Shown here: in pieces, positions 1-6,311 of the stretch
Layout of the letters: each line of letters opens with the position of its first letter
Position numbering within the stretch: the first letter of the stretch is position 1
NCBI GenBank assembly: GCA_002710885.1
Contig: PAIW01000002.1
Location: 1 to 14,156 of the forward strand
DNA from: Chloroflexota bacterium
Lineage (GTDB): Bacteria; Chloroflexota; Dehalococcoidia; SAR202; UBA11138
Direction of reading: 5' to 3'
DNA length: 14,156 bases
The notes under the pieces: model-generated
Database searches by the model: none
Told to the model about the DNA's origin: nothing
Seen by the model: only the letters and a program-made list of their open reading frames with translations
Translations under genes and position numbers: made by a program

Positions 1-617
1 ATTTCGTGACCCATTTCGTACTCATGATACTCTGGGGCGTAGCCCTCGCTTTCCAGAAACTCCCGCGATCGCCGTGCGTCGTTGACTGAGATCATCATGT
101 CGGAGGTCCCGTGGGCGACGAATATAGGCTGATTGCGGTCTTCAGGGAGGTTGTCTGTAATCGCCGCGTCGGTAGGCAAGCGAGAACTGAGAATCAACAG
201 CCCTGCGAACAGGTCGGGTCTAGTCAGACCACATTGATAGGTCATCATGCCGCCCTGCGAGAAGCCGCCCAGCAGGATGTTTCCACCCTCGACGTTGTAG
301 CGTTCTTGAACCTCATCGAACAGAATTTCGAGCATTTCCTTCGAATTGACTTCGTCCTCTTCTGTACCAGAGTCCTGAGGCGGGGTCCATGCGTACCCTG
401 TCATCCCCAACCCAACCTGCATCGGTATGGGAGCGTTGGGAAATATGAAGACGTATCCTGTGGAATGAATCGACGGCGAAAGTCCAGCAAGGTCGCTCAT
501 GCTGGCTCCGTATCCGTGCAGGAGGATTACCACTGGATATTCAGCATCGGGATCGTAGTTGTCAGGTTCGACGGCCAGGTAAAGCAGCGACTGGCCCTGA
601 ATTTCTTTAGCTTGCAC
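1..617 (-). CDS. Alpha/beta hydrolase, phospholipase/carboxylesterase family (3' end cut off)
   Basis: This is a serine esterase of the small phospholipase/carboxylesterase group, cytoplasmic by appearance because it has no signal peptide. 205 residues are visible and the C-terminus lies off the left edge. Reading the minus strand, the oxyanion-loop segment VVILLHGYGAS lies at about residues 29-39. The nucleophile elbow GFSQGG places Ser120, VAHGTSD places Asp173, and EMGHE at the very edge places His204, so the whole catalytic triad is present. The family is usually about 200-230 residues, so only a few residues should be missing. I chose the GTG at 617-615 because AAAGGAG lies 11 bases upstream and no ATG fits. 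The natural substrate cannot be read from the sequence; family members hydrolyse short-chain esters, lysophospholipids or thioesters. It diverges from the gene at 842. Confidence 0.88.
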   Translation of the reverse strand, partial: MQAKEIQGQSLLYLAVEPDNYDPDAEYPVVILLHGYGASMSDLAGLSPSIHSTGYVFIFPNAPIPMQVGLGMTGYAWTPPQDSGTEEDEVNSKEMLEILFDEVQERYNVEGGNILLGGFSQGGMMTYQCGLTRPDLFAGLLILSSRLPTDAAITDNLPEDRNQPIFVAHGTSDMMISVNDARRSREFLESEGYAPEYHEYEMGHE

Positions 618-643
618 TTTTGGTAGCGCTCCTTTCCAACTCA

Positions 644-672
644 AGGGTAATACCGGACGAATACAATGGCAA
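644..672 (-). promoter_or_regulatory. Candidate promoter for the hydrolase
   Basis: On the minus strand, TTGCCA (672-667) is followed by a 17-base spacer and TACCCT (649-644). The -35 box matches the sigma-70 consensus at five of six positions, but the -10 box is weak. It lies about 30 bases upstream of the GTG start at 617. The position is sensible, the match is modest. Confidence 0.3.
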
Positions 673-681
673 GAGTCACGG

Positions 682-710
682 TTGAACGCGAGAATCCGGT
701 AGAATAGAAT
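682..710 (+). promoter_or_regulatory. Candidate sigma-70-type promoter for the gene at 842
   Basis: TTGAAC (682-687), a 17-base spacer and TAGAAT (705-710) form a good housekeeping-type promoter. Transcription would begin near 717, giving a leader of about 125 bases before the ATG at 842. I see no strong hairpin in that leader. The rest of the 618-841 gap holds only this promoter and the opposite-facing candidate. Confidence 0.5.
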
Positions 711-841
711 CACCCGAACAGCAAGCAAAGCCGTTTGCGAGTTACACGGCGAAAGACGAGGCTGGAGTTTCACTTTTTCATGCCCAGTCGTCCACAAAGA
801 TCAACTATCGACACACAAAATTCGGAACAAACGAGGTAAGA

Positions 842-1579
842 ATGAGCAAGCTAGAAGACCTTTTCAGGCGCGCGGCGACGCGCGCGCCCCAACCCCTGGG
901 ATTCGGAACCGCCGCGAGAGACGAGTCAGGCTCTGGAATCCTGCTAATCGGCTATGCCAGATCACAGGACATCTCCAAGTCTCCAGAACTCAGCAAGGCA
1001 GACGTAGATGCCATCGTTTTAGATTCACGCGGCAAGGCGGTTTCCAAGACCGCCGCCAATGCTTTGGAGAACACGGTTTGGGGGAGCGAGAACGCCCAGT
1101 TCGACGCCGAAGGCATCGAGGAATTGAAAGGACAAGGGTGCGATTTCCTGATCTTTGATGCAGCGGACACATCATCAATGGCGGTCAACGACGACGATCT
1201 ATCCAGTTTCCTGCATGTGTCCGGTGAGCTTGACCGAATGACAGCGGCGGCTGTCAACGTACTGGGGTTCACAGGATTATCGTTAGTTGATGCGCTCGAA
1301 GGCTCGTTCTTGGACGTCCAACAATTAATCGATCTCGCTAAGTTGCAAGCTCAGGTCGAAGGACCGTTGCTGGTCAGAGGCGCGCGAGTTTACGCTACTT
1401 CTGAGATCACGGCGCTCAGGAACGCAGGTGTGAACGCGCTTCTGGTGGCATTAGATGACGCCGAGACCATAAAAGAGACCAGGGAAAATATGAGACAGGT
1501 CCAGCCCAAACGAAGCAGTTCTCGTTTGTCGTCGTGGTCAGCTCTTGCCCCTCATTCTCCCGACGAAGAGGACGAATAG
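842..1579 (+). CDS. Conserved-looking hypothetical protein, alpha/beta repeats with an acidic tail
   Basis: I do not recognise this 245-residue protein. It has no signal peptide and no membrane segment. Hydrophobic strands alternate with helices, for example ILLIGYAR near 33-40, DAIVLDSRG near 56-64, CDFLIFDAAD near 99-108, and LRNAGVNALLVALDD near 192-206. That last segment resembles the late strand-helix units of TIM barrels, so a degenerate (beta/alpha) barrel is possible, but this is inference. The last 25 or so residues are Ser-rich, then acidic (PDEEDE), and are probably disordered. The start is well supported: GAGGT lies five bases before the ATG and a promoter lies upstream. It stands alone on its strand and converges on the phosphoesterase nine bases away. 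The balanced amino acid composition and good start signals make it a real gene rather than a chance frame. Confidence 0.8.
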   Translation: MSKLEDLFRRAATRAPQPLGFGTAARDESGSGILLIGYARSQDISKSPELSKADVDAIVLDSRGKAVSKTAANALENTVWGSENAQFDAEGIEELKGQGCDFLIFDAADTSSMAVNDDDLSSFLHVSGELDRMTAAAVNVLGFTGLSLVDALEGSFLDVQQLIDLAKLQAQVEGPLLVRGARVYATSEITALRNAGVNALLVALDDAETIKETRENMRQVQPKRSSSRLSSWSALAPHSPDEEDE

Positions 1580-1588
1580 GTCATTCGG

Positions 1589-2323
1589 CTATCTGCCAAA
1601 CTCCAGGCGCTCGATCAAAAATTCCGGGAGTTTGTGTTCGCGCATTTTGTCCTGTGTCGTCTTGATATCGTAATCCACGCGATAGTGGGTGACGGTCTCA
1701 GGCTCCGAGTCGTAAATTGCGTAGCTGGCTCTGGGATCGCCGTCGCGAGGTTGACCCACGCCCCCCGGATTGATAATCATACGGTCGGAGTTCAGAGGCA
1801 ACGGAACTCCCAATTGTGGAGTCTGAAACTCTGCGCTGTCATTGCCTTTGGGCCTGCAGATGAATGGGATGTGCGAATGGCCTAGAAGACAGCGGTATGT
1901 GTCGAAGTGGTTAAAGCTGGCAACAGCCGCGGTTATGGACACGACATACTCCCAGACTGGGTCGCGCGGGCTTCCGTGACACATCACAAATTCGCCCTCT
2001 TCGATAATCTGAGGTTGTCGGCCTAGGAAATTTCGTTCGCCGGATGTAAGCTGTTTGCCGGTCCAGAGATTCGCTTCTTTAGCGTACGGGTTGAACGCTT
2101 CAAGACTCAATTTGCCTATAGAGGCCAGGTCATGATTGCCGATGACCGCTTTATGTTTGTGCTGTCCAAGCAACCCGATAACAGCGCTCGGGTCGGGACC
2201 GTAACCGATGAGATCGCCGAGAGACCAGATTTCGTCAAATCCGCCGTGCCGGTCGGCGTCATTTACAACACTTTGGAAGGCTTCGATGTTGCTGTGGACA
2301 TCCGAGACGATTAGGGCGTTCAA
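1589..2323 (-). CDS. Metallophosphoesterase (calcineurin-like, YfcE/ApaH-type)
   Basis: A cytoplasmic dinuclear-metal phosphoesterase of 244 residues. All metal-site motifs are in order: SDVHSN (Asp8, His10), SLGDLIGYGPD (Asp37), IGNHD (Asn63, His64), MCHGSP (His116) and LGHSHIPF (His149, His151), followed by the typical INPGGVGQPRDGD segment near 184-196. Such proteins hydrolyse phosphodiesters or phosphomonoesters, and the substrate here is unknown. The frame stays open up to an ATG at 2590, but that start would overlap tsaE and add about 89 non-conserved-looking residues upstream of the first motif. I prefer the TTG at 2323: it sits directly before the first strand (NALIVSDVH), has AGAGG about 10 bases upstream, and lies about 33 bases downstream of a good promoter. 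A longer form remains possible. Confidence 0.9.
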   Translation of the reverse strand: MNALIVSDVHSNIEAFQSVVNDADRHGGFDEIWSLGDLIGYGPDPSAVIGLLGQHKHKAVIGNHDLASIGKLSLEAFNPYAKEANLWTGKQLTSGERNFLGRQPQIIEEGEFVMCHGSPRDPVWEYVVSITAAVASFNHFDTYRCLLGHSHIPFICRPKGNDSAEFQTPQLGVPLPLNSDRMIINPGGVGQPRDGDPRASYAIYDSEPETVTHYRVDYDIKTTQDKMREHKLPEFLIERLEFGR

Positions 2324-2362
2324 TACCTTTGGGCCTCTTGCTGGAATTTGCTCAGTGGCCAA

Positions 2363-2391
2363 TCTATAATACACGACTGTTGAGTCGTTAA
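2363..2391 (-). promoter_or_regulatory. Candidate promoter for the metallophosphoesterase
   Basis: On the minus strand TTAACG (2391-2386) is followed by a 17-base spacer and TATAGA (2368-2363). Transcription would begin near 2356. This supports the short start at 2323, because the longer in-frame starts lie upstream of this promoter. Confidence 0.45.
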
Positions 2392-2446
2392 CTATGCTGC
2401 CGATGACTAGGACGCCCTCTCGCAGACTGAGTGTGCTGGCAGGTAG

Positions 2447-2477
2447 TTGACATCCAACCAAATTATAGGCCAATAAT
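2447..2477 (+). promoter_or_regulatory. Candidate promoter for tsaE-tsaB
   Basis: A perfect TTGACA (2447-2452) is followed, after a long 19-base spacer, by AATAAT (2472-2477). It lies about 100 bases before the tsaE ATG and faces away from the phosphoesterase promoter. An inverted repeat, AGACCA-cc-TGGTCT (2525-2538), lies between it and the gene and could be an operator, which is speculative. Confidence 0.4.
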
Positions 2478-2576
2478 CGAAGACAAACAGCACAGGATCG
2501 ACACCGCGTTACGGCTCGGCTAATAGACCACCTGGTCTGGTGTCGCTTCAACCACACGGCGGAATCGAAGAAATAA

Positions 2577-3047
2577 ATGGAAAAATCCATACGGAGTTAC
2601 TCTCCTGAGGACACTCACAAGATCGGCAGATGGATTGGCGCGAAAGCTCAATCCGGCGATGTTTTGTTGCTGGTTGGCGATCTGGGAACGGGCAAGACTA
2701 CCCTCACACAGGGAATTCTTTGGGGGTTGGGAGGGGCAGAATATGCTCGAAGCCCGACGTTTGTACTGGTGAATGAGTACCCCGCCCGATTGACGATGTA
2801 CCACATGGACTTGTATCGTCTGAACTCGATTGAAGAAATCGAGGACTTGGGGTTGGATGACTATCTTTACGGCAACGACCTATGTGTCGTCGAGTGGGCT
2901 GACAAGGCGCCGGGATATTTCCCGGTGAATCATGCGGTGGTCCAGTTGGAAGTGATAGACGATCAGACAAGGCGCGTCACCGTCTCATCTGAGACAGTAC
3001 ATCTGGACCGATTGGTCATGGCGATCGCAGGCGGCGCTGATGAGTAA
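2577..3047 (+). CDS. tsaE: tRNA t6A biosynthesis ATPase TsaE
   Basis: TsaE is the ATPase that works with TsaB and TsaD to make N6-threonylcarbamoyladenosine at position 37 of ANN-decoding tRNAs in the cytoplasm. The protein is 156 residues, the normal family size. The Walker A loop GDLGTGKT is at residues 34-41, the threonine-rich segment SPTFVLVNEY at about 59-68, HMDLYR at 76-81, and the conserved VVEWADK at about 104-110 with Glu106. The ATG at 2577 has only a weak purine-rich site upstream (GAAGAAA). Its end overlaps the tsaB start by eight bases, so the two are probably translated together. Confidence 0.95.
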   Translation: MEKSIRSYSPEDTHKIGRWIGAKAQSGDVLLLVGDLGTGKTTLTQGILWGLGGAEYARSPTFVLVNEYPARLTMYHMDLYRLNSIEEIEDLGLDDYLYGNDLCVVEWADKAPGYFPVNHAVVQLEVIDDQTRRVTVSSETVHLDRLVMAIAGGADE

Positions 3048-3750
3048 TCAGGATATTGCCCTGGCGATAGACACATCGACCAGATACGCTGTCGTCGGTG
3101 TATCGAGGGACGGCCAGTCGATTGCCGAATTGTCGTGGCGGTCCGACCGGAATCACAGCGTAGAGCTTGTTCCGGCGATACAGCGAACGTTGGCTCAAGC
3201 TCACGTTGGCATCGAAGACATTGCAGTGATCCACATTGCAATTGGGCCTGGGGCATTCAGCGCCCTACGGGTCGGGATGAGCACTGGAATGGCGATGGCA
3301 ACGGGACGGGATATTCCGATAACTACGATCGGAACGCTGGAGATTGAGGTTCATCCTTACTTCGGCTTAGGCCAGGATGTGACCGCGATCATCGGAGCGG
3401 GCCGAACTCGGCTGTATATCGGAACTTTCAAGAGAGAAAATTCCATGAGCAACGATCATGTGTATCTCGAAGATCGAGATAAATTCTTAGAAAACCTGCC
3501 CGTCGATTCAATTTTCTGTGGAGAGGCTGTGGTTGAACTACGCAGCGAACTTATAGGTCGGTTGGGACCCGATTGCAAAATTGTCTCGGCGCCTCCACCG
3601 ACACGGTCTGCCCGTGTCATGGCTGAAATTGGGCACGCGAAGCTAAATTCAGGAGACACAACCGATCTTGCTGATATTGAGCCGATTTACCTGCGAAGCT
3701 CTCAGGTCGCGTCTGCTGCTCGCCGATGGCCGAGTACGACAACCGAATGA
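3040..3750 (+). CDS. tsaB: tRNA t6A biosynthesis protein TsaB
   Basis: TsaB is the catalytically inactive ASKHA-fold partner that binds TsaD and TsaE in the t6A complex. The 236-residue protein begins with the family signature ALAIDTSTRYAVVG, and has NHSVELVPAI at about 38-47 and GPGAFSALRVG at 69-79, the counterpart of the usual GPGSFTGLRxG. The C-terminus PIYLRSSQV is also typical of the family. It overlaps tsaE by eight bases (ATGAGTAA), which indicates one operon. The partners tsaD and rimI, which often follow tsaB, are not next to it; ndk is. The last residues after about 225 look poorly conserved. Confidence 0.93.
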   Translation: MSNQDIALAIDTSTRYAVVGVSRDGQSIAELSWRSDRNHSVELVPAIQRTLAQAHVGIEDIAVIHIAIGPGAFSALRVGMSTGMAMATGRDIPITTIGTLEIEVHPYFGLGQDVTAIIGAGRTRLYIGTFKRENSMSNDHVYLEDRDKFLENLPVDSIFCGEAVVELRSELIGRLGPDCKIVSAPPPTRSARVMAEIGHAKLNSGDTTDLADIEPIYLRSSQVASAARRWPSTTTE

Positions 3751-3789
3751 CATTATGTCCAAGTTTAATTATTCACGGAGACGAAAAAC

Positions 3790-4242
3790 ATGGATCGAAC
3801 ACTGGTGCTGGTCAAACCCGACGGAGTGCAGAGGGGTCTCATCGGCGAGATCATCTCGCGTCTGGAGCGCAGAGGGTTAAAAATAGTCGGAATGAAGCTC
3901 ATGCAAGTGTCTGGGGAGCTTGCGAACCGTCACTATGGCGAGCACGAAGGCAAACCTTTTTTCGCTGGGCTGGTCGGGTTCATAACATCCGGGCCTATCG
4001 TCGCGATGGCGATCGAAGGGAATAATGTCGTTGGACTGGTCCGGACTACCGTCGGTGCGACAAATCCAGCAGACTCCGCGCCAGGGACAATTCGAGGTGA
4101 CCTGGGCGTGGACATCGGGCGCAATCTGATCCACGGTTCTGATTCAGATGAGTCCGCTAAACGAGAACTCTCGCTGTTTTTCACCGAGGGAGAACTTTTG
4201 GACTATTCGCGGGATACTGATCCGTGGATTATTGAAGCCTGA
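3790..4242 (+). CDS. ndk: Nucleoside diphosphate kinase
   Basis: Ndk transfers the gamma phosphate from ATP to nucleoside diphosphates through a phosphohistidine. The 150-residue protein matches the family length of about 140-150. It opens with [19 protein letters not shown] (residues 3-21) and has the active-site motif NLIHGSDS at 112-119, with the catalytic His115. The expected [16 protein letters not shown] stretch lies at 89-104. GGAG nine bases upstream of the ATG is a clear ribosome site. It lies 39 bases after tsaB and may be read from the same transcript. Its last 14 bases overlap the end of rsfS on the other strand. Confidence 0.97.
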   Translation: MDRTLVLVKPDGVQRGLIGEIISRLERRGLKIVGMKLMQVSGELANRHYGEHEGKPFFAGLVGFITSGPIVAMAIEGNNVVGLVRTTVGATNPADSAPGTIRGDLGVDIGRNLIHGSDSDESAKRELSLFFTEGELLDYSRDTDPWIIEA

Positions 4243-4591
4243 GCAGTTCTACAGCCGCGGGCCATACTCCTTCTAGGTCGTAAAACTCTCGCTCGTCTGG
4301 CCCCATCAAATGTGCGATAACATCGCCGAAGTCCAACAAAATCCAACCGCTGTCCCGTGTTCCCTCCACATGATGAGGCGGCAATCCGTTGAGCTTCATC
4401 GCCTGTTGGATGTCGTCCTGCAAGGCGCGCATCTGACGGGATGACTCGGCGGTCATAATCACGAAATAGTCGGCGAAATCACATGCTTCGTGGACGTCCA
4501 AAAGCGCAATGTCCGACGCCTGCATCTCAGATGCTGCCTCGACGATTTCGTGGGCGTAGTCTATGGGTTGGAGTGCCAGTTGTTCGGCCAT
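4229..4591 (-). CDS. rsfS: Ribosomal silencing factor RsfS
   Basis: RsfS (Iojap/DUF143 family) binds ribosomal protein uL14 on the large subunit and blocks subunit joining when nutrients are scarce. The 120-residue protein has the usual size and motifs: [16 protein letters not shown] at 38-53, [18 protein letters not shown] at about 73-90, VIAHLM at 91-96 and [10 protein letters not shown] at 101-110. The frame stays open upstream to 4987, but that extension runs through mnmA and has no homology I recognise. The ATG at 4591 is the sensible start. It has no Shine-Dalgarno sequence, and the promoter's -10 box ends six bases before it, which predicts a leaderless mRNA. The gene converges on ndk with a 14-base overlap. 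Its usual neighbours in many bacteria (nadD, obg) are absent. Confidence 0.93.
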   Translation of the reverse strand: MAEQLALQPIDYAHEIVEAASEMQASDIALLDVHEACDFADYFVIMTAESSRQMRALQDDIQQAMKLNGLPPHHVEGTRDSGWILLDFGDVIAHLMGPDEREFYDLEGVWPAAVELLRLQ

Positions 4592-4597
4592 GCAGTT

Positions 4598-4626
4598 ATT
4601 ATATTGAAGGCATATACCTCGGTCAA
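4598..4626 (-). promoter_or_regulatory. Near-consensus promoter of rsfS, leaderless
   Basis: On the minus strand TTGACC (4626-4621), a 17-base spacer and a perfect TATAAT (4603-4598) form the best promoter in the window. Only six bases separate TATAAT from the ATG at 4591, so initiation at the usual distance would fall at or within a base or two of the start codon. Confidence 0.7.
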
Positions 4627-4650
4627 CGGAATTGATTGCGGCTGGATATG

Positions 4651-4680
4651 TTGAAGGCGTCTTTGAGCCTATGTTACGCT
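4651..4680 (+). promoter_or_regulatory. Weak candidate promoter of mnmA
   Basis: TTGAAG (4651-4656), an 18-base spacer and TACGCT (4675-4680) would place initiation at about the mnmA ATG. mnmA also lacks a Shine-Dalgarno sequence, so it too may be leaderless. The -10 match is poor and the call is tentative. Confidence 0.22.
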
Positions 4681-4687
4681 GTCTGTT

Positions 4688-5794
4688 ATGAGTAAAGGTC
4701 GCGTAATTGTAGCCATGAGTGGTGGTGTCGATTCGTCCGTCGCGGCGCTGTTGTTGAAGCGCGAGGGGTATGAAGTCATCGGGGTCACCATGCGGCTGTG
4801 GGCTCTCGAACGAGAGGATGTTCCTCAGGCCAATAGACGATGTTGCAGCGTAGAGGATGTCGAGGATGCCCGTCGCGTATGCAGCGTCATCGGAGCTCCT
4901 CACTACTTCCAAAACTTCGAGCGTGAGTTTCAGACTCACGTTGTTGATTACTTCGTCCAAGAGTATGACCGTGGGCGCACGCCCCACCCCTGCCTTGCCT
5001 GCAATGACAAGATGAAATTCGACTTTCTACTGCGCCGAGCAATGTTCCTCGACGCCGACTATATAGCGACTGGACATTACGCGCGGATTCGTCATACTGG
5101 AAGCCAGTTCGAGCTGCTGAAAGGCATCGATGGCGACAAGGACCAGTCATACGTGCTGTTTACGCTCAAACAACAGGAGCTTACCCGATTGCTGTTGCCA
5201 ATCGGCGAATATCCCAAGAGCGAAATCCGTGAGATTGCAGCCGAGGCTGGTCTGCCCGTGGCTGACAAACCTGACAGCCAGGAAATCTGTTTCATTCCAG
5301 ATGGAGACTACCGGAAATTCGTCGGAGAGCGCACGAAGCCTACGCCTGGTGACTTTATTGACTCAGACGGAAACGTTCTCGGCCAGCATCCGGGGATTCA
5401 ATTCTTCACGGTCGGCCAGCGGCGGCGGTTAGGTCTCAACGGAAACACCGGAAAGCCGTTGTTTGTCACCCGTATAATTGCAGAGACTCACCAGATAGTC
5501 CTGGGCTCAGTCAGAGACCTCGACGAGCGCCAGTTGTGGGCGTCCAGGGTTACATTCGTGGGTGAAGAACCTCCAAGCGAGCCTGTAATCGTCGACGCGA
5601 AGATTCGTTATAACGCAGGTGTGTCGACGGCGACCCTGATGCCACGCGGCGACTGGGCGGAAATACGATTTGACGAACCACAGAGGGCCGTCACGCCGGG
5701 ACAAGCTGTGGTTTTCTATCAAGGCGATGTGGTGCTTGGCGGTGGAATAATCGAGCGCGAAGCGCCTATCCTACAGGAAATTGCGGGAGGCTGA
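4688..5794 (+). CDS. mnmA: tRNA-specific 2-thiouridylase MnmA
   Basis: MnmA activates U34 of Lys, Glu and Gln tRNAs with ATP and installs sulfur at C2 in the cytoplasm. The protein is 368 residues, a normal length. The PP-loop ATP site AMSGGVDSSVAA is at residues 9-20. The catalytic pair is Cys105, in PCLACNDKMKF, and Cys201, in SQEICFIPDGDY; an extra Cys102 gives the CxxC seen in many non-enterobacterial members. ATGHYARI at 127-134 and GQRRRLGL in the central domain are also family hallmarks, and the C-terminal beta-barrel domain is complete. The ATG directly precedes the PP-loop strand. It heads a run of closely spaced genes, with the next gene seven bases away. Confidence 0.97.
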   Translation: MSKGRVIVAMSGGVDSSVAALLLKREGYEVIGVTMRLWALEREDVPQANRRCCSVEDVEDARRVCSVIGAPHYFQNFEREFQTHVVDYFVQEYDRGRTPHPCLACNDKMKFDFLLRRAMFLDADYIATGHYARIRHTGSQFELLKGIDGDKDQSYVLFTLKQQELTRLLLPIGEYPKSEIREIAAEAGLPVADKPDSQEICFIPDGDYRKFVGERTKPTPGDFIDSDGNVLGQHPGIQFFTVGQRRRLGLNGNTGKPLFVTRIIAETHQIVLGSVRDLDERQLWASRVTFVGEEPPSEPVIVDAKIRYNAGVSTATLMPRGDWAEIRFDEPQRAVTPGQAVVFYQGDVVLGGGIIEREAPILQEIAGG

Positions 5795-5801
5795 TTATCA
5801 G

Positions 5802-6311
5802 ATGGATTTCAAAGACATTGTGCATAAAGGATTCGACCAATTTCTGGAAGATCTAAAGAAATCTCTTGAGACTCTTACACCTGAGGAACGTAGATTTCAG
5901 CCTTCGCCTGACTCCCATCACATCGACTTCGTCGTCTGGCACATGGCTCGAGTGGAAGACGATTGGGTTCAGCGGTTTGCGCAACAGAATCCGACAGTAT
6001 GGCAACGAGACGACTGGCACACTCGGTTTGACATGCCAGAGCGGGAAAGCGGATTCGGATATTCCGCAGAGCAAGTCCGGGAACTGCCAACCTTTGATAT
6101 GGACCTGATGCTGGAGTATTTCGACGCGGTCAGAGTGAACACGAATGCCTTCCTCGATGCAATGTCGGAGTCGGACCTTTCCACCGAGCCTCATCCCCGC
6201 AGACCCGGCGTGACTTTGATGGATATGTGGGGTCATGTGATGATCGAAGAAGCTGAGCACCTCGGCCAAGTGGCCTACATTCGAGGAATACAGCGCGGAC
6301 TCGACAAATGA
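5802..6311 (+). CDS. DinB-family (DUF664-type) putative metal-binding protein
   Basis: A 169-residue four-helix-bundle protein of the DinB/YfiT superfamily. The three likely metal ligands are His47 in FVVWHMARVEDDW, His145 in MWGHVMIEE and His153 in EAEHLGQVAYIRG, the spacing expected for this fold. Characterised relatives include thiol transferases that use mycothiol or bacillithiol, but many have no known activity and I assign none. I chose the ATG at 5802, 11 bases after GGGAGG; an in-frame TTG at 5781 would overlap mnmA and lies before that site. The gene sits seven bases after mnmA, and its stop overlaps the next start as ATGA, so it belongs to the same operon. Confidence 0.88.
   Translation: MDFKDIVHKGFDQFLEDLKKSLETLTPEERRFQPSPDSHHIDFVVWHMARVEDDWVQRFAQQNPTVWQRDDWHTRFDMPERESGFGYSAEQVRELPTFDMDLMLEYFDAVRVNTNAFLDAMSESDLSTEPHPRRPGVTLMDMWGHVMIEEAEHLGQVAYIRGIQRGLDK

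Noticed and set aside
111..626. 171-residue plus-strand open frame
   Set aside because: It lies antisense to the hydrolase, whose catalytic motifs are unmistakable on the minus strand. The plus-strand translation has no recognisable family and no ribosome site.
3751..3789. Possible promoter ATGACA ... TATTCA before ndk
   Set aside because: The -10 element matches poorly and ndk can be read from the tsaE-tsaB transcript, so it was not listed.
4592..4987. N-terminal extension of the rsfS frame
   Set aside because: The extension runs through the start of mnmA, carries no family motif, and begins upstream of the near-consensus rsfS promoter.
5781..5801. Upstream TTG start for the DinB-family gene
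   Set aside because: It would overlap mnmA and lies before the GGGAGG ribosome site; the ATG at 5802 is properly spaced from that site.
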